The notes under the pieces are model-generated. The model had not been told where the DNA came from. It saw nothing but the letters and a program-made list of their open reading frames with translations, and made no database searches. A program made the position numbers and the translations under genes. DNA of 64,000 nt from Burkholderiales bacterium (GTDB taxonomy: Bacteria; Pseudomonadota; Gammaproteobacteria; Burkholderiales; Burkholderiaceae_C). Shown piece after piece: positions 47,499-55,779 of the stretch. Each line of letters begins with the position of its first letter. Position 1 is the first letter of the stretch. The stretch lies in assembly GCA_016213325.1 (NCBI GenBank), contig JACRAY010000032.1, positions 1 to 64,000 of the forward strand, read 5' to 3'.

Positions 47499-47525
47499 GC
47501 AGGCTGCGGTGCAACCCCAGCTTAC
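47499..47525. repeat. REP-like palindrome at the end of the TPP enzyme gene
   Basis: GCAGGCTGCGGTGCAACCCC followed by AGCTTAC is a degenerate copy of the GTAGGCTGGGGTGCAACCCC palindrome. The TAA stop of the minus-strand TPP enzyme gene (47522-47524) lies in its right end. It may also act as terminator of the long acyl-CoA operon. Confidence 0.65.
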
Positions 47526-49255
47526 ATCGACAGCGACCCTTCGCGAAACGCCGTCTTGTCGAGCCACACGTTGATCAGCACCGGCTTGCCGCTGCGCGCC
47601 GCTTCCTTGGCGCGCGCGATCGCATCGGGCACCTCGCGCATGTGCTTGACCACGATGCCGACCGCGCCGAAGCCTTCGACCACCTTGTGGTAGTCGGTGC
47701 GCGCCAGCACGGTGGCCACGTCGTCGTGCAGCATCTTCACCTGCTCGCGCGCAATCTGCGTCCAGCCCGCGTCGTTGCCCACCACGGCGATCACCGGGAT
47801 GCGATGGCGAACGAAGGTGTCGAACTCCGACAGCGCCCAGCCGCAGGCACCGTCGCCGAAGATCACCCAGGGCTGGTCCTTGGCGCGCACCAGCGCAGCG
47901 CCCAGCGCGAAGCCGGCACCGACGCCGAGCGTGCCGAAGGCGCCCGGGTCCAGCCATGACAGCGGGGTGCGTGCATGCAGCACGTACGACGCGGTCGCCA
48001 CGAAGTCGCCGCCGTCGGCCACCAGCAACGCGCTGTCATCCAGCTCGCGGTCGAGCGCGCGCAGGAAAGCGAGCGGGTTGACGAACTCGCCTTCGGCGCG
48101 CGCCTCATCGTCGATTTCGCGCTCGCGTGTGTCGTCGCGCCCGCGCAGCTGCAGGGTCCAGTCACCCCAGCGTGGCTCGCCGCTGCCTTCGGCCAGCGAG
48201 CGCAGGAAGTCGCCGGGGTCGCCGATGGCCGCGATGTCGGGCCGCCGGTTCAGGCGCGCATCCTTGCGGCTGCGATTGATGGCCACCAGCTTCGCGCTGC
48301 GCCGCACGTGGCGGCCGTAGTCCAGGCGGAAATCGCAGGGCACGCCCGCCAGCAGCACGCAGTCGGCTTCGCGCAGCGCTTCGCGGCGCTTGTGCCGCAT
48401 CTGCACCGGGTGGCTGGCACCCAGCAGGCCGCGCGCCATGCCCGAGAGGTACACGGGAATGCCAAGGCGCGTGACGGCTTCGGCCACCTGGGCCGCACCG
48501 GCCGCACACGCCACCGCCTGGCTGCCCACCACCATCAGCGGGCGTTCGGCTTTCGCCAGCGCGACCCGCACCGCTTGTTCGGAGGGGCTGCCCGCCTCGG
48601 GCACTTCGACCGTGCGCGGGTGTACCGGCTGCGCATCCTGCGAGCCCTCGAACATGCGCTGCACATGGCGGCCGAGGTACCAGCGCAACAGGCGCTCCTG
48701 CGCCGAGCTGCCCTTGCCGCTCGCGTCCGCATACCACTGGCGGATGGAAGCCTCGTCGTACAGCAGGTCCACCGGGCATTCGATGAACACCGGGCCCGGC
48801 ACGCCGGCGCGCGACAGCGAGAACGCCTCTTCCACCGCGGGCACGAGGTCGCGCACGCGCCGGATCTTGATGAAGCGCTTGACGTGCGGCTGAACCAGCG
48901 GGCGCTGGTCGATGTCCTGCAGCGCGCCGCGCCCCTGCAACGCTGTGGGTGCGGCGCCGCCGATCAGCACGACCGGCGACTGCGCGAGCTGCGCGTTCTT
49001 CAGCGCCGTGATCGTGTTGGTGATGCCCGGCCCCGCCGTCACGGCAGCCACGCCGGGCAGGCCGGTGAGCCGCGCCACGGCGTCGGCGGCGAACACCGCC
49101 GTCACTTCGTCGCGCACGTCGACGATGCGGATGCCGCGTGCCTTGGCCGCGCTCAGGATCGGCGAGATGTGCCCGCCGCACAGGGTGAAGATGAACGGCA
49201 CTCCATGCGCGTGCAGCGCTTCGGCTACCCGGTCGCCGCCATGCTTCAGCCCCAC
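47522..49255 (-). CDS. ILVBL/2-hydroxyacyl-CoA-lyase-like TPP enzyme
   Basis: A 577-residue three-domain thiamine-diphosphate enzyme. The pyrimidine domain has FTLCGGHISPILSAAKARGIRIVDVRDEVTAVFAADA with the activating Glu in RDEVTA; the central domain spans about 200-330; the PP domain has GDGACGWALSEFDTFVRHRIPVIAVVGNDAGW. From memory the sequence parallels human ILVBL (HACL2) along its length, including LDPGAFGTLGVGAGFALGAAL and WTQIAREQV. This suggests cleavage of 2-hydroxyacyl-CoA rather than acetolactate synthesis; no small subunit gene is present. GTG start at 49255 overlaps the ligase gene by 10 bp. Last gene of an eight-gene operon. Confidence 0.75.
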   Translation of the reverse strand: MGLKHGGDRVAEALHAHGVPFIFTLCGGHISPILSAAKARGIRIVDVRDEVTAVFAADAVARLTGLPGVAAVTAGPGITNTITALKNAQLAQSPVVLIGGAAPTALQGRGALQDIDQRPLVQPHVKRFIKIRRVRDLVPAVEEAFSLSRAGVPGPVFIECPVDLLYDEASIRQWYADASGKGSSAQERLLRWYLGRHVQRMFEGSQDAQPVHPRTVEVPEAGSPSEQAVRVALAKAERPLMVVGSQAVACAAGAAQVAEAVTRLGIPVYLSGMARGLLGASHPVQMRHKRREALREADCVLLAGVPCDFRLDYGRHVRRSAKLVAINRSRKDARLNRRPDIAAIGDPGDFLRSLAEGSGEPRWGDWTLQLRGRDDTREREIDDEARAEGEFVNPLAFLRALDRELDDSALLVADGGDFVATASYVLHARTPLSWLDPGAFGTLGVGAGFALGAALVRAKDQPWVIFGDGACGWALSEFDTFVRHRIPVIAVVGNDAGWTQIAREQVKMLHDDVATVLARTDYHKVVEGFGAVGIVVKHMREVPDAIARAKEAARSGKPVLINVWLDKTAFREGSLSM

Positions 49256-50925
49256 AGCACCGGCACCTTCTGTTCGTACCACTGCGCCACCTGCGGCGCC
49301 ACCTGTGCTTCGATGCGCGCGCGCCGGATCTTCATGGTGGGCGTGAGGCAGCCGTTCTCGATGGTCCACGCTTCCCTGGCCACCACGATGGTGTGCAGGT
49401 GCTGGTAGGCCGGCAGCCTCGCGTTGAGCTCGGCCCTGAGGGCCGAGAGCTGCTGGTCGATGTCCTGCCGCACCGCCGGCTCCTGCATGCGCGGTCGAAT
49501 GTGCTCGGCCAGCACCACGATGGCGTGCGGCTGCGCCTGGTTGGAGCCGCTCACGATCGACAGCTCCACCAGCGGGTGCGCGTTGATCTGGTTCTCGATG
49601 GGAACGGGCGCCACGTACTCGCCCTTGGTGGTCTTGAAGATGTCCTTGACGCGCCCCGTGATGCGCAGCACGCCTTCGGGGGTACGCTCGCCGACGTCGC
49701 CCGTGCGGAAGAAGCCGTCCTCGGTGAACGAGTTGCGCGTGAGCTCCTCGTCGCGCCAGTAGCCGCTGAACTGGCCGGGCGACTTGATGAGGATCTCGTT
49801 GTCGTCGGACAACCTGACCTCCACGCCCGGCAGCGGCACGCCCACGCAGCCCGGCGCGCTGAACTTCTCGGTGGAGGCGTGCGAGAACGAGTTGTCCTCG
49901 CTCATGCCGTAGCCTTCGTACAGGTTCAGCCCCAGCTTGCGGTACCACTTGATCAGGTCGGGCGGGATGGGCGCCGAGCCGCTGCCCGCGATGCGCACGC
50001 AGTCCAGCCCCAGGCCCTTGAGCACCTTGCGCCGCACCAGCGCGCCGATGATGGGGATGCCCAGCAGGCGGTCCAGCTTGGCCGGCGGCATCTTGGCGAA
50101 CACGCCCTGCTGGAATTTCAGCCACAGCCGCGGCACCGACAGGAAGTGGGTGGGCCGCGCGCGCTTCAGGTCTTCGACGAAGGTATCGAGCGACTCGGCG
50201 AAGAACACGCGCGTCTTGCCGTCCACCAGCGAGGCGGCCTCGACCCAGGTGCGCTCGTAGCTGTGCGCGAGCGGCAGGTAGGACAGCACGCGCGCCGGCT
50301 CGTCGGCGCCGATGCGGCTGCGCAAGTCGTCGACCACGCCGCTGGCGGCGCGGCTCAACGCACCGAAGCTGGTCATCACGCCCTTGGGCGTGCCGGTGGA
50401 ACCCGAGGTGTAGAGCAGCATCGCCAGGTCGTCGGCGGCGCGCTGGGGCTTGCCTTCGATGGGTGGCGTGCGCTTGACGATGTCGTCCCAGCGTTCGCCC
50501 GAATCGGGCGGGGCCAAGGGCAATGCGATGCGCGGCAGGCCGGCCGGCACCCCCGGCTTCTGGTGGTCCCACAGGTCGAGCTTGCCCACGAACAGCAGGC
50601 TGGCGCCGCTATGGTCCAGCACGTACGAGATGGTCTCGGCGGTCTCGGTGGGGAAGATCGCGACCGTGGTGTAGCCGGCCATCCAGACCGCCAGCTCCGC
50701 GATGATGAAGTGCGCGCAGTTCTTCGACAGCATCGCGATGCGCGCGCCCGGCTCGAAGCCGCGCGACTTCAGGTGCGCCGCCATGCGCCGGGCCTCGTCC
50801 ATCGCCTGCTTCCAGGTGATGTCGGCGACCGGTCCGCCGCCGAGCGGCTGGGTCATGAAGATTTCGTTGCCGCGCTGGGCCTCGTGGGCGTAAGCGTGAT
50901 CCAGGATGAGCGTGCTGCTTGCCAT
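49246..50925 (-). CDS. acyl-CoA synthetase (AMP-forming)
   Basis: A 559-residue AMP-binding ligase: P-loop YTSGSTGTPKGVMTSFG, A5 YEGYGMSEDNSFSHAS, GFFRTGDVGERT, hinge GRVKDIFKTTKGEYVAPVPIE, and catalytic Lys region ENGCLTPTMKIRRARIE. It belongs to the long-chain/bubblegum-like group. It activates an acid for the downstream lyase or for beta-oxidation. Transcribed 39 bp after the SDR gene and overlapping the TPP enzyme gene. Confidence 0.85.
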   Translation of the reverse strand: MASSTLILDHAYAHEAQRGNEIFMTQPLGGGPVADITWKQAMDEARRMAAHLKSRGFEPGARIAMLSKNCAHFIIAELAVWMAGYTTVAIFPTETAETISYVLDHSGASLLFVGKLDLWDHQKPGVPAGLPRIALPLAPPDSGERWDDIVKRTPPIEGKPQRAADDLAMLLYTSGSTGTPKGVMTSFGALSRAASGVVDDLRSRIGADEPARVLSYLPLAHSYERTWVEAASLVDGKTRVFFAESLDTFVEDLKRARPTHFLSVPRLWLKFQQGVFAKMPPAKLDRLLGIPIIGALVRRKVLKGLGLDCVRIAGSGSAPIPPDLIKWYRKLGLNLYEGYGMSEDNSFSHASTEKFSAPGCVGVPLPGVEVRLSDDNEILIKSPGQFSGYWRDEELTRNSFTEDGFFRTGDVGERTPEGVLRITGRVKDIFKTTKGEYVAPVPIENQINAHPLVELSIVSGSNQAQPHAIVVLAEHIRPRMQEPAVRQDIDQQLSALRAELNARLPAYQHLHTIVVAREAWTIENGCLTPTMKIRRARIEAQVAPQVAQWYEQKVPVLWG

Positions 50926-50964
50926 GGCCGTACCTCCAGGTGCGGCCCGAGTGTACGCCCCCCC

Positions 50965-51801
50965 TCAGTCGAGGAAGAAGTCGGGGATGAACCTCTTGGT
51001 TCCGGGCTTGACGGCGTAGCGGTCCAGGTCGGTGATGCCGTGCCTGGCCAGCAGTTCGTCGTCGACGTGGAAGTTGCCGGTGTTCTTCGGGTCTTTCGCA
51101 TCGCCGGTGAGGATGAAGTACGCGGCGTCCGACAGGATCTCGGGCTTGCGGCACAGGTCGAGGTCGACGCCCGGGATCATCTGCAGCGCCGCGGTGGCGA
51201 TGGCGGTGCGCGGCCACAGGCTGTTGACGGCGATACCGTACCTGGCGAACTCGCCCGAGTGGCCCAGCGTGCACATGCTCATGCCGTACTTGGCCATGGT
51301 GTAGGCGGTGTGCGGCGCAAACCAGTGCTGCTTCATGGACAGCGGCGGCGACATGTTGAGGACGTGCGCGTTGCGCCCGGCCGCTGCCGCCTTCTTCAGC
51401 TCGGGCAGGCAGGCCTGCGTGCACAGGTAGGTGCCGCGCGCGTTGATCCCGTTCATCAGGTCGTAGCGCTTCATCGGCGTGTGCTCGGTGTCGGTGAGGC
51501 TGATGGCGCTGGCGTTGTTGACCAGGATGTCGATGCCGCCGAACGCTTCGACCGCCTGCGCCACGGCCTGCAGCACCGCGTCTTCCTCGCGGATGTCCAC
51601 CGCCAGCGGCAGCGCCTGCCCGCCCGCCGCGCGAATCTCGTCGGCCGCACTGTAGATCGTGCCGGGCAGCTTGGGGTTGGGGTCGGTGGTCTTGGCGACG
51701 ATCACGATGTTCGCGCCGTCAGCGGCGGCCCGCTTGGCGATGGCCAGCCCGATGCCTCGCGAGGCGCCGGAGATGAAGAGGGTTTTTTGCTTGAGTGACA
51801 T
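50965..51801 (-). CDS. SDR oxidoreductase, HSDL2-like
   Basis: A 278-residue classical SDR with cofactor motif SGASRGIGLAIA, NNASAI, and active site Tyr/Lys in HTAYTMAKYGMSM. The IVIVAKTTDPNPKLPGTIYSAADEIRAAGGQALPLAVDIRE block is typical of the hydroxysteroid-dehydrogenase-like 2 group associated with fatty-acid metabolism. The extended C terminus lacks the SCP2 domain of animal HSDL2. Its ATG is 17 nt downstream of a long palindromic repeat. Confidence 0.82.
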   Translation of the reverse strand: MSLKQKTLFISGASRGIGLAIAKRAAADGANIVIVAKTTDPNPKLPGTIYSAADEIRAAGGQALPLAVDIREEDAVLQAVAQAVEAFGGIDILVNNASAISLTDTEHTPMKRYDLMNGINARGTYLCTQACLPELKKAAAAGRNAHVLNMSPPLSMKQHWFAPHTAYTMAKYGMSMCTLGHSGEFARYGIAVNSLWPRTAIATAALQMIPGVDLDLCRKPEILSDAAYFILTGDAKDPKNTGNFHVDDELLARHGITDLDRYAVKPGTKRFIPDFFLD

Positions 51802-51817
51802 AAGAGTTTCCTGCTAG

Positions 51818-51953
51818 GTTTGGAACGCAGAAGACGCAGAAATTACGCAGAAACCGCAGAAGGAAGAAAGAATCTCAAGAAGGGCTTCTTCGATGACGTG
51901 TTCTGCGTCTTCTGCGTCTTCTGCGCAATTTCTGCGTCTTCTGCGTTCAAAGC
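51818..51953. repeat. long-stem palindromic repeat (ACGCAGAAG type)
   Basis: Arms built of GAACGCAGAAGACGCAGAAA followed by TTACGCAGAAACC, and the inverse with a longer right side, enclose a ~38-nt loop. It fills most of the 165-bp gap between the crotonase gene stop and the SDR start, within one operon. Arm sequence matches the element at 29528-29640. Confidence 0.82.
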
Positions 51954-51966
51954 CGTACCGGCGACT

Positions 51967-52731
51967 TCAAACCTTCGAGAAGTCGGGTCTCCGCTTTTCC
52001 ATGAAAGCCGTGAAAGCCTCGCGAGCCGCCGGTTCGCGCAGCATGCGCTGGAAGACGGCGCCTTCGTCGGTCATCTGCTGGATTACGGGGGCGGCCTGGC
52101 CCTTCTTCATCAGGCGCTTGGTTTCGACCAGGCTCGACAAGGGCTTGGCGGCGAGCTTCCTCGCCTGCGACTGGGCATAGCCATTGCACTCGGTGGGCGG
52201 GACGATGCGATTGACGAGGCCGACTTCGAGCGCCGCTTCGGCAAAGAAGGGCTCGCCCAGCATCAGCGCCTCGGCCGCGCGGTGGTAGCCCATCATCTGC
52301 GGCATCAGCAGGCTCGACGCCGCTTCGGGCACCAGGCCCAGGTTGGCGAAAGGCACCGAGAAAGCCGCGTTGTCGCCCGCATAGACCAGGTCGCAATGCA
52401 GCAGCATGGTGGTGCCCACGCCGACGGCAGGGCCGCACACGGCAGCCAGCAGCGGCTTGCTGAAACCCGCGATGCCGCGCAGGAAGCGGAACACCGGAGA
52501 GGCCTCGCCCTGCGGCGGCTGGTTGAGGAAGTCGCCGATGTCGTTGCCGGCGCTGAACACCGTTTCGTGGCCCTGCAGCAAGACCACGCGGGTCGCCGCA
52601 TCGGCTTCGGCCGTGGCCAGTGCGTCGGCCATCGCACCGTACATGGCCGAAGTGATGGAGTTCTTGCGCTCCAGCCGGTTCAGCGTGATTGTGGTGATGC
52701 CGCCTTCGGCGTGCACGAGGATGTCGCTCAT
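51967..52731 (-). CDS. enoyl-CoA hydratase/isomerase
   Basis: A 254-residue crotonase: FSAGNDIGDFL oxyanion loop, AAVCGPAVGVGTTMLLHCDLVYAGDNAAFSVPFANLGLVPEAASSLLMPQ. The single acidic residue in LVPEAAS corresponds to the catalytic Glu of delta3-delta2-enoyl-CoA isomerases (ECI2-like), so isomerisation is as likely as hydration. Overlaps the DsbA-like isomerase gene by 4 bp. Confidence 0.82.
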   Translation of the reverse strand: MSDILVHAEGGITTITLNRLERKNSITSAMYGAMADALATAEADAATRVVLLQGHETVFSAGNDIGDFLNQPPQGEASPVFRFLRGIAGFSKPLLAAVCGPAVGVGTTMLLHCDLVYAGDNAAFSVPFANLGLVPEAASSLLMPQMMGYHRAAEALMLGEPFFAEAALEVGLVNRIVPPTECNGYAQSQARKLAAKPLSSLVETKRLMKKGQAAPVIQQMTDEGAVFQRMLREPAAREAFTAFMEKRRPDFSKV

Positions 52732-53321
52732 GATGTCAATGCCTCCTTGACGAATTCCAGGCGGTCCTGGCCCCAGTACATCTGGCCAGCGACGAAGAAA
52801 GTGGGCGCGCCGAACACGCCCTTGCCGACCGCTTCCTGCGTCACAGCCTTCAGGCGCTCCTTGACTTCCGGCTCCTGCGTGAGCGCCAGCAGTTCCTGCG
52901 AGTCGAAGCCGGCCGCATGCAGCACGGCACCCACCACCTGCGGGTCGTTCAGGTTCTTCTGGTCGACCCAGATGGCGCGGAACACGGCGTTGGTGTACGC
53001 CATGAACCTGGCGGGTTCGCGCAGCTGCAGCCCCATCGCGCCTCGCATCAGCGTCAACGTATTGATCGGGAAGTGCGGGTTGTGGTTGAAAGGCACGCCG
53101 TAACGCTTGCCGTAGCGCATCAGGTCGGCCATGACGTAGCTGCCCTTCACCGGCACTTCCATCGGCGACTTGTTCCCGGTCGACTGGAACACGCCGCCCA
53201 GCAGCATGGGCCGGTACGCCACCTCGGCGCCGGTGTCGGCCGCGAGCTGCGCCACCTGCGTCCACGCGAGGTAAGACGCGGGGCTGCCGACGTCGAACCA
53301 GAACTCGAAGCTCTTGGCCAT
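52728..53321 (-). CDS. 2-hydroxychromene-2-carboxylate isomerase family (DsbA fold)
   Basis: A 197-residue kappa-GST-like protein. FWFDVGSPASYLAW provides the glutathione-binding Ser region, and GVFGAPTFFVAGQMYWGQDRLEFVKEAL is the C-terminal thioredoxin part. HCCA isomerases act in aromatic degradation, but members occur in acyl-CoA operons with unknown substrate. Its start overlaps the preceding SDR stop by 1 nt (TGATG). Confidence 0.82.
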   Translation of the reverse strand: MAKSFEFWFDVGSPASYLAWTQVAQLAADTGAEVAYRPMLLGGVFQSTGNKSPMEVPVKGSYVMADLMRYGKRYGVPFNHNPHFPINTLTLMRGAMGLQLREPARFMAYTNAVFRAIWVDQKNLNDPQVVGAVLHAAGFDSQELLALTQEPEVKERLKAVTQEAVGKGVFGAPTFFVAGQMYWGQDRLEFVKEALTS

Positions 53322-54046
53322 CAGAATTTCTCCATCCAGGGTCGCAGGTCCAGCTCGTGCGTCCACGCGTCGCGCGGCTGCAGGTGGAGCATCCAGTAGG
53401 CGTCGGCGATGTGGTCCGGGTCGAGGATGCCGTCCTGGTCCTTCAGCGCGTAGCGCTGCGGGAAGTTGGTGCGGATGAACTCGGTGTCGATCGCGCCGTC
53501 GATGATGGTGTGCGCCACGTGGATGCCTTTGGGCCCCAGTTCGCGTGCCATGCTCTGGGCCAGTGCGCGCAGCGCGTGCTTGGCGCCGGCAAAGGCCGCA
53601 AAGCCGGCCGAACCGCGCAGCGACGCAGTGGCGCCCGTGAACAGCATCGTGCCCTTGCCGCGCGGCGCCATGCGCTTCGCCGCTTCGCGTGCCGTGAGGA
53701 AGCCGGCGAAGCACGCCATCTCCCAGATCTTGAAATACTTGCGCGCGCTCTCTTCGAGCACCGAAGACTGCACGTTGGCGCCGATGTTGAACACGAAGAC
53801 CTCGATGGGGCCGATGTCGCGCTCGACCTGCTCGATGAGCGCCACGACTTCTTCTTCCTTGCGCGCGTCCGAGGCGAAGCCGTGCGCTTCGCCGCCGTCC
53901 GCGCGAACCTGCTCCAGCAGCGGCTGCAGCTTGTCGAGGTTGCGGCGGGTACAGCACACGGTGTAGCCGCCACGCGCGAAGCGCCGCGCGATGGCACCGC
54001 CGGTGGCGTCGCCGGCGCCGATCACGAGAGCTACCGGTTGCGGCAT
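53321..54046 (-). CDS. atypical SDR protein lacking the catalytic Tyr
   Basis: A 241-residue SDR-fold protein. The nucleotide loop is GAGDATGGAIA rather than GxxxGIG, and the YxxxK position reads FAGAK (Tyr to Phe) in GSAGFAAFAGAKHALRAL. Ser in FTGATASLRG may remain. Homologous short proteins are annotated as SDRs but catalysis must differ or be absent. It is embedded in the acyl-CoA operon, 4 bp from the thioesterase. Confidence 0.75.
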   Translation of the reverse strand: MPQPVALVIGAGDATGGAIARRFARGGYTVCCTRRNLDKLQPLLEQVRADGGEAHGFASDARKEEEVVALIEQVERDIGPIEVFVFNIGANVQSSVLEESARKYFKIWEMACFAGFLTAREAAKRMAPRGKGTMLFTGATASLRGSAGFAAFAGAKHALRALAQSMARELGPKGIHVAHTIIDGAIDTEFIRTNFPQRYALKDQDGILDPDHIADAYWMLHLQPRDAWTHELDLRPWMEKF

Positions 54047-54050
54047 CGCG

Positions 54051-54863
54051 TCACTCCTTGAAGTACATGAGCTGCGTGGTGCTGGCCAGCAGCTCGCCGG
54101 ACTGGTTCCACAGCAGGCCTTCCTGGTCGAGGTAGCCGTGGCGGAAGCCCTGTCCCTGCGCCTGCGCCAGCAGGAAGCCGCTGCCGGTCGATTGCAGCAC
54201 GGCCGTGTCGGCGTGGAAGTACACCGTCATCGTCACCGTGCCCAGCGCCACCTGCGTCGCGCGCCGCAGCCACAGGCGCGGGAAGAAGTTGTCGGCCATC
54301 GCGGTGAGCGACACGAAGTCGACGGGACGCTCGGGCGCATCGCGCAGCCACAGTCGCGTGCGGCTGTGGCCGCTGTCCTGCCCTTTCCATTCGCGCGGGA
54401 GGTCGCCTTCGATGAAGCGGCGCTCGTAGCGTTCGAGCCAGGCCACGGGCCGGTGCGGCAGCGGCTGGCGCGGCACGTCGGACGGCTCGGGCACCTGCGG
54501 CATGGCGGCTTCGACGAGGCCCCAGGTTTCGCGCCGGCTCGCGGTCATCAGCGTGGCGGTGGTCACCACTTCGCCTTGCTGCAGCATGCGCACCATCCAG
54601 TGCTGGGTGGAGCGGTTGGTGCGCGCCGGTACGGCTTCGATGGTGAACTCGCCTTCGGCCACGGCGGCGGCGAAGTTGACGGTAAATGCGACCGGCTCGC
54701 CCTGCCGTGCGGGATGCTGCAGCACCGCCTGGATCATCTGCGCGGCGGTGATGCCGCCGTACGGGCCGATGAAGTTGGCATAGGCAGCACTGGTGCGCCC
54801 GAGAAAGCTGCCGTCGGGCTGCTGTGCCAACGCGATCGCTTCGTCGAACGCGTGGGCGCTCAT
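54051..54863 (-). CDS. acyl-CoA thioesterase, double hot-dog (TesB-like)
   Basis: A 270-residue protein with two hot-dog units: N-terminal GPYGGITAAQMIQAVLQHPARQGEPVAFTVNFAAAVAEGEFTIEAV and C-terminal GTVTMTVYFHADTAVLQSTGSGFLLAQAQGQGFRHGYLDQEGLLWNQSGELLAST. It hydrolyses acyl-CoA. The start overlaps the hydrolase stop by 4 bp. Confidence 0.82.
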   Translation of the reverse strand: MSAHAFDEAIALAQQPDGSFLGRTSAAYANFIGPYGGITAAQMIQAVLQHPARQGEPVAFTVNFAAAVAEGEFTIEAVPARTNRSTQHWMVRMLQQGEVVTTATLMTASRRETWGLVEAAMPQVPEPSDVPRQPLPHRPVAWLERYERRFIEGDLPREWKGQDSGHSRTRLWLRDAPERPVDFVSLTAMADNFFPRLWLRRATQVALGTVTMTVYFHADTAVLQSTGSGFLLAQAQGQGFRHGYLDQEGLLWNQSGELLASTTQLMYFKE

Positions 54864-55720
54864 GCTGCGGCCGTGCCGAAGCCGCCGAGCCACTTCGCCA
54901 TGCGCGGCCACAGCTTGTCGTGCTGGTCGCTGCGGAAGGGACCGAAGTGGCCGATACGGCGCACCTGCAGTTCGGCCGGTTCGACCCGTTCCACCTGGCG
55001 CGGCGCGTTCTCGTAGAGATCGAGCAGGCTGTGCGTGCCGCGCAGCGTCATCAGTTCGTCGTCGGCGATGGACACGGCAACCACCGGGAAGCGGGCGCGC
55101 GCATAGAGCCGGCGCACCGGCTCGCCTTCGGCACCCACGCTGTACTTCGGGTTCAGGCACCACTTGCGCCATTGCATGACCACGCCGGTGGGCAGGTCGC
55201 CCACCTTGCGCATCTTGCGGCCGGGAAAGTAGCCGAACAGCTTGACCGCCACGGGCACCGCGACGTACCAGAAGTACAGCACCATGCGCTTCAACTGCGG
55301 CGCGTTCTCGCGCCAGTAGCCGCTGCCCGCGGCAACGCTGAGCATGCCGCTCACCTTGTGCTGGTTGGCCAGCAGGCCCGGCAGCTGCGCGCCGAGGCTG
55401 TGGCCCAGCAGGTAGAGCGGCGCATCGGGCTGCGCTGCGTGGGCGTGGTCGATGGCGGCTTCGTAGTCGCGCGTCCAGTCGAACAGGTCGGCCCGGTAAC
55501 CCCTGAGGCTTGCGGGCGCGGAATCGCCCGAGCCGCGGTAGTCGAAGGTGGTGACGCGCCAGCCTTCGCGCGACAGCCATTCGGCGAAGTTGGCGTAGTA
55601 CTCCTGGCGCACGCCCATGGCGCCGCCGATGACGACACTGCCCCTGGCGTCCTGCGCCGGTTCGTAGCTGCGGGCGGCCAGTTGCGTGCCGTCTGCCGAA
55701 GTCAGTGTTTCCGCTCTCAT
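54860..55720 (-). CDS. alpha/beta-fold hydrolase
   Basis: A 286-residue cytoplasmic hydrolase. The elbow is LGHSLGAQLPG (Ser), FDYRGSGDS marks the second strand turn, the acid is probably in SIADDELMT, and the catalytic His is in RRIGHFGPFR. Likely an ester or thioester hydrolase of unknown substrate. It is first gene of the eight-gene minus-strand operon that runs to 47522. Confidence 0.8.
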   Translation of the reverse strand: MRAETLTSADGTQLAARSYEPAQDARGSVVIGGAMGVRQEYYANFAEWLSREGWRVTTFDYRGSGDSAPASLRGYRADLFDWTRDYEAAIDHAHAAQPDAPLYLLGHSLGAQLPGLLANQHKVSGMLSVAAGSGYWRENAPQLKRMVLYFWYVAVPVAVKLFGYFPGRKMRKVGDLPTGVVMQWRKWCLNPKYSVGAEGEPVRRLYARARFPVVAVSIADDELMTLRGTHSLLDLYENAPRQVERVEPAELQVRRIGHFGPFRSDQHDKLWPRMAKWLGGFGTAAA

Positions 55721-55743
55721 GATCGTCCCTCAAAATCCGAAAG

Positions 55744-55768
55744 ACAAGCCCGCGGCCAGCGGGCTTGT
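55744..55768. terminator. bidirectional-type terminator after thiolase gene
   Basis: A perfect 10-bp stem ACAAGCCCGC/GCGGGCTTGT with a 5-nt loop lies 12 nt after the thiolase stop. On the minus strand CTTTC follows; on the plus strand TTTTC follows. It separates the fad operon from the acyl-CoA operon that begins at 55720, which is transcribed in the same direction. Confidence 0.75.
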
Positions 55769-55779
55769 TTTCACCTTGC

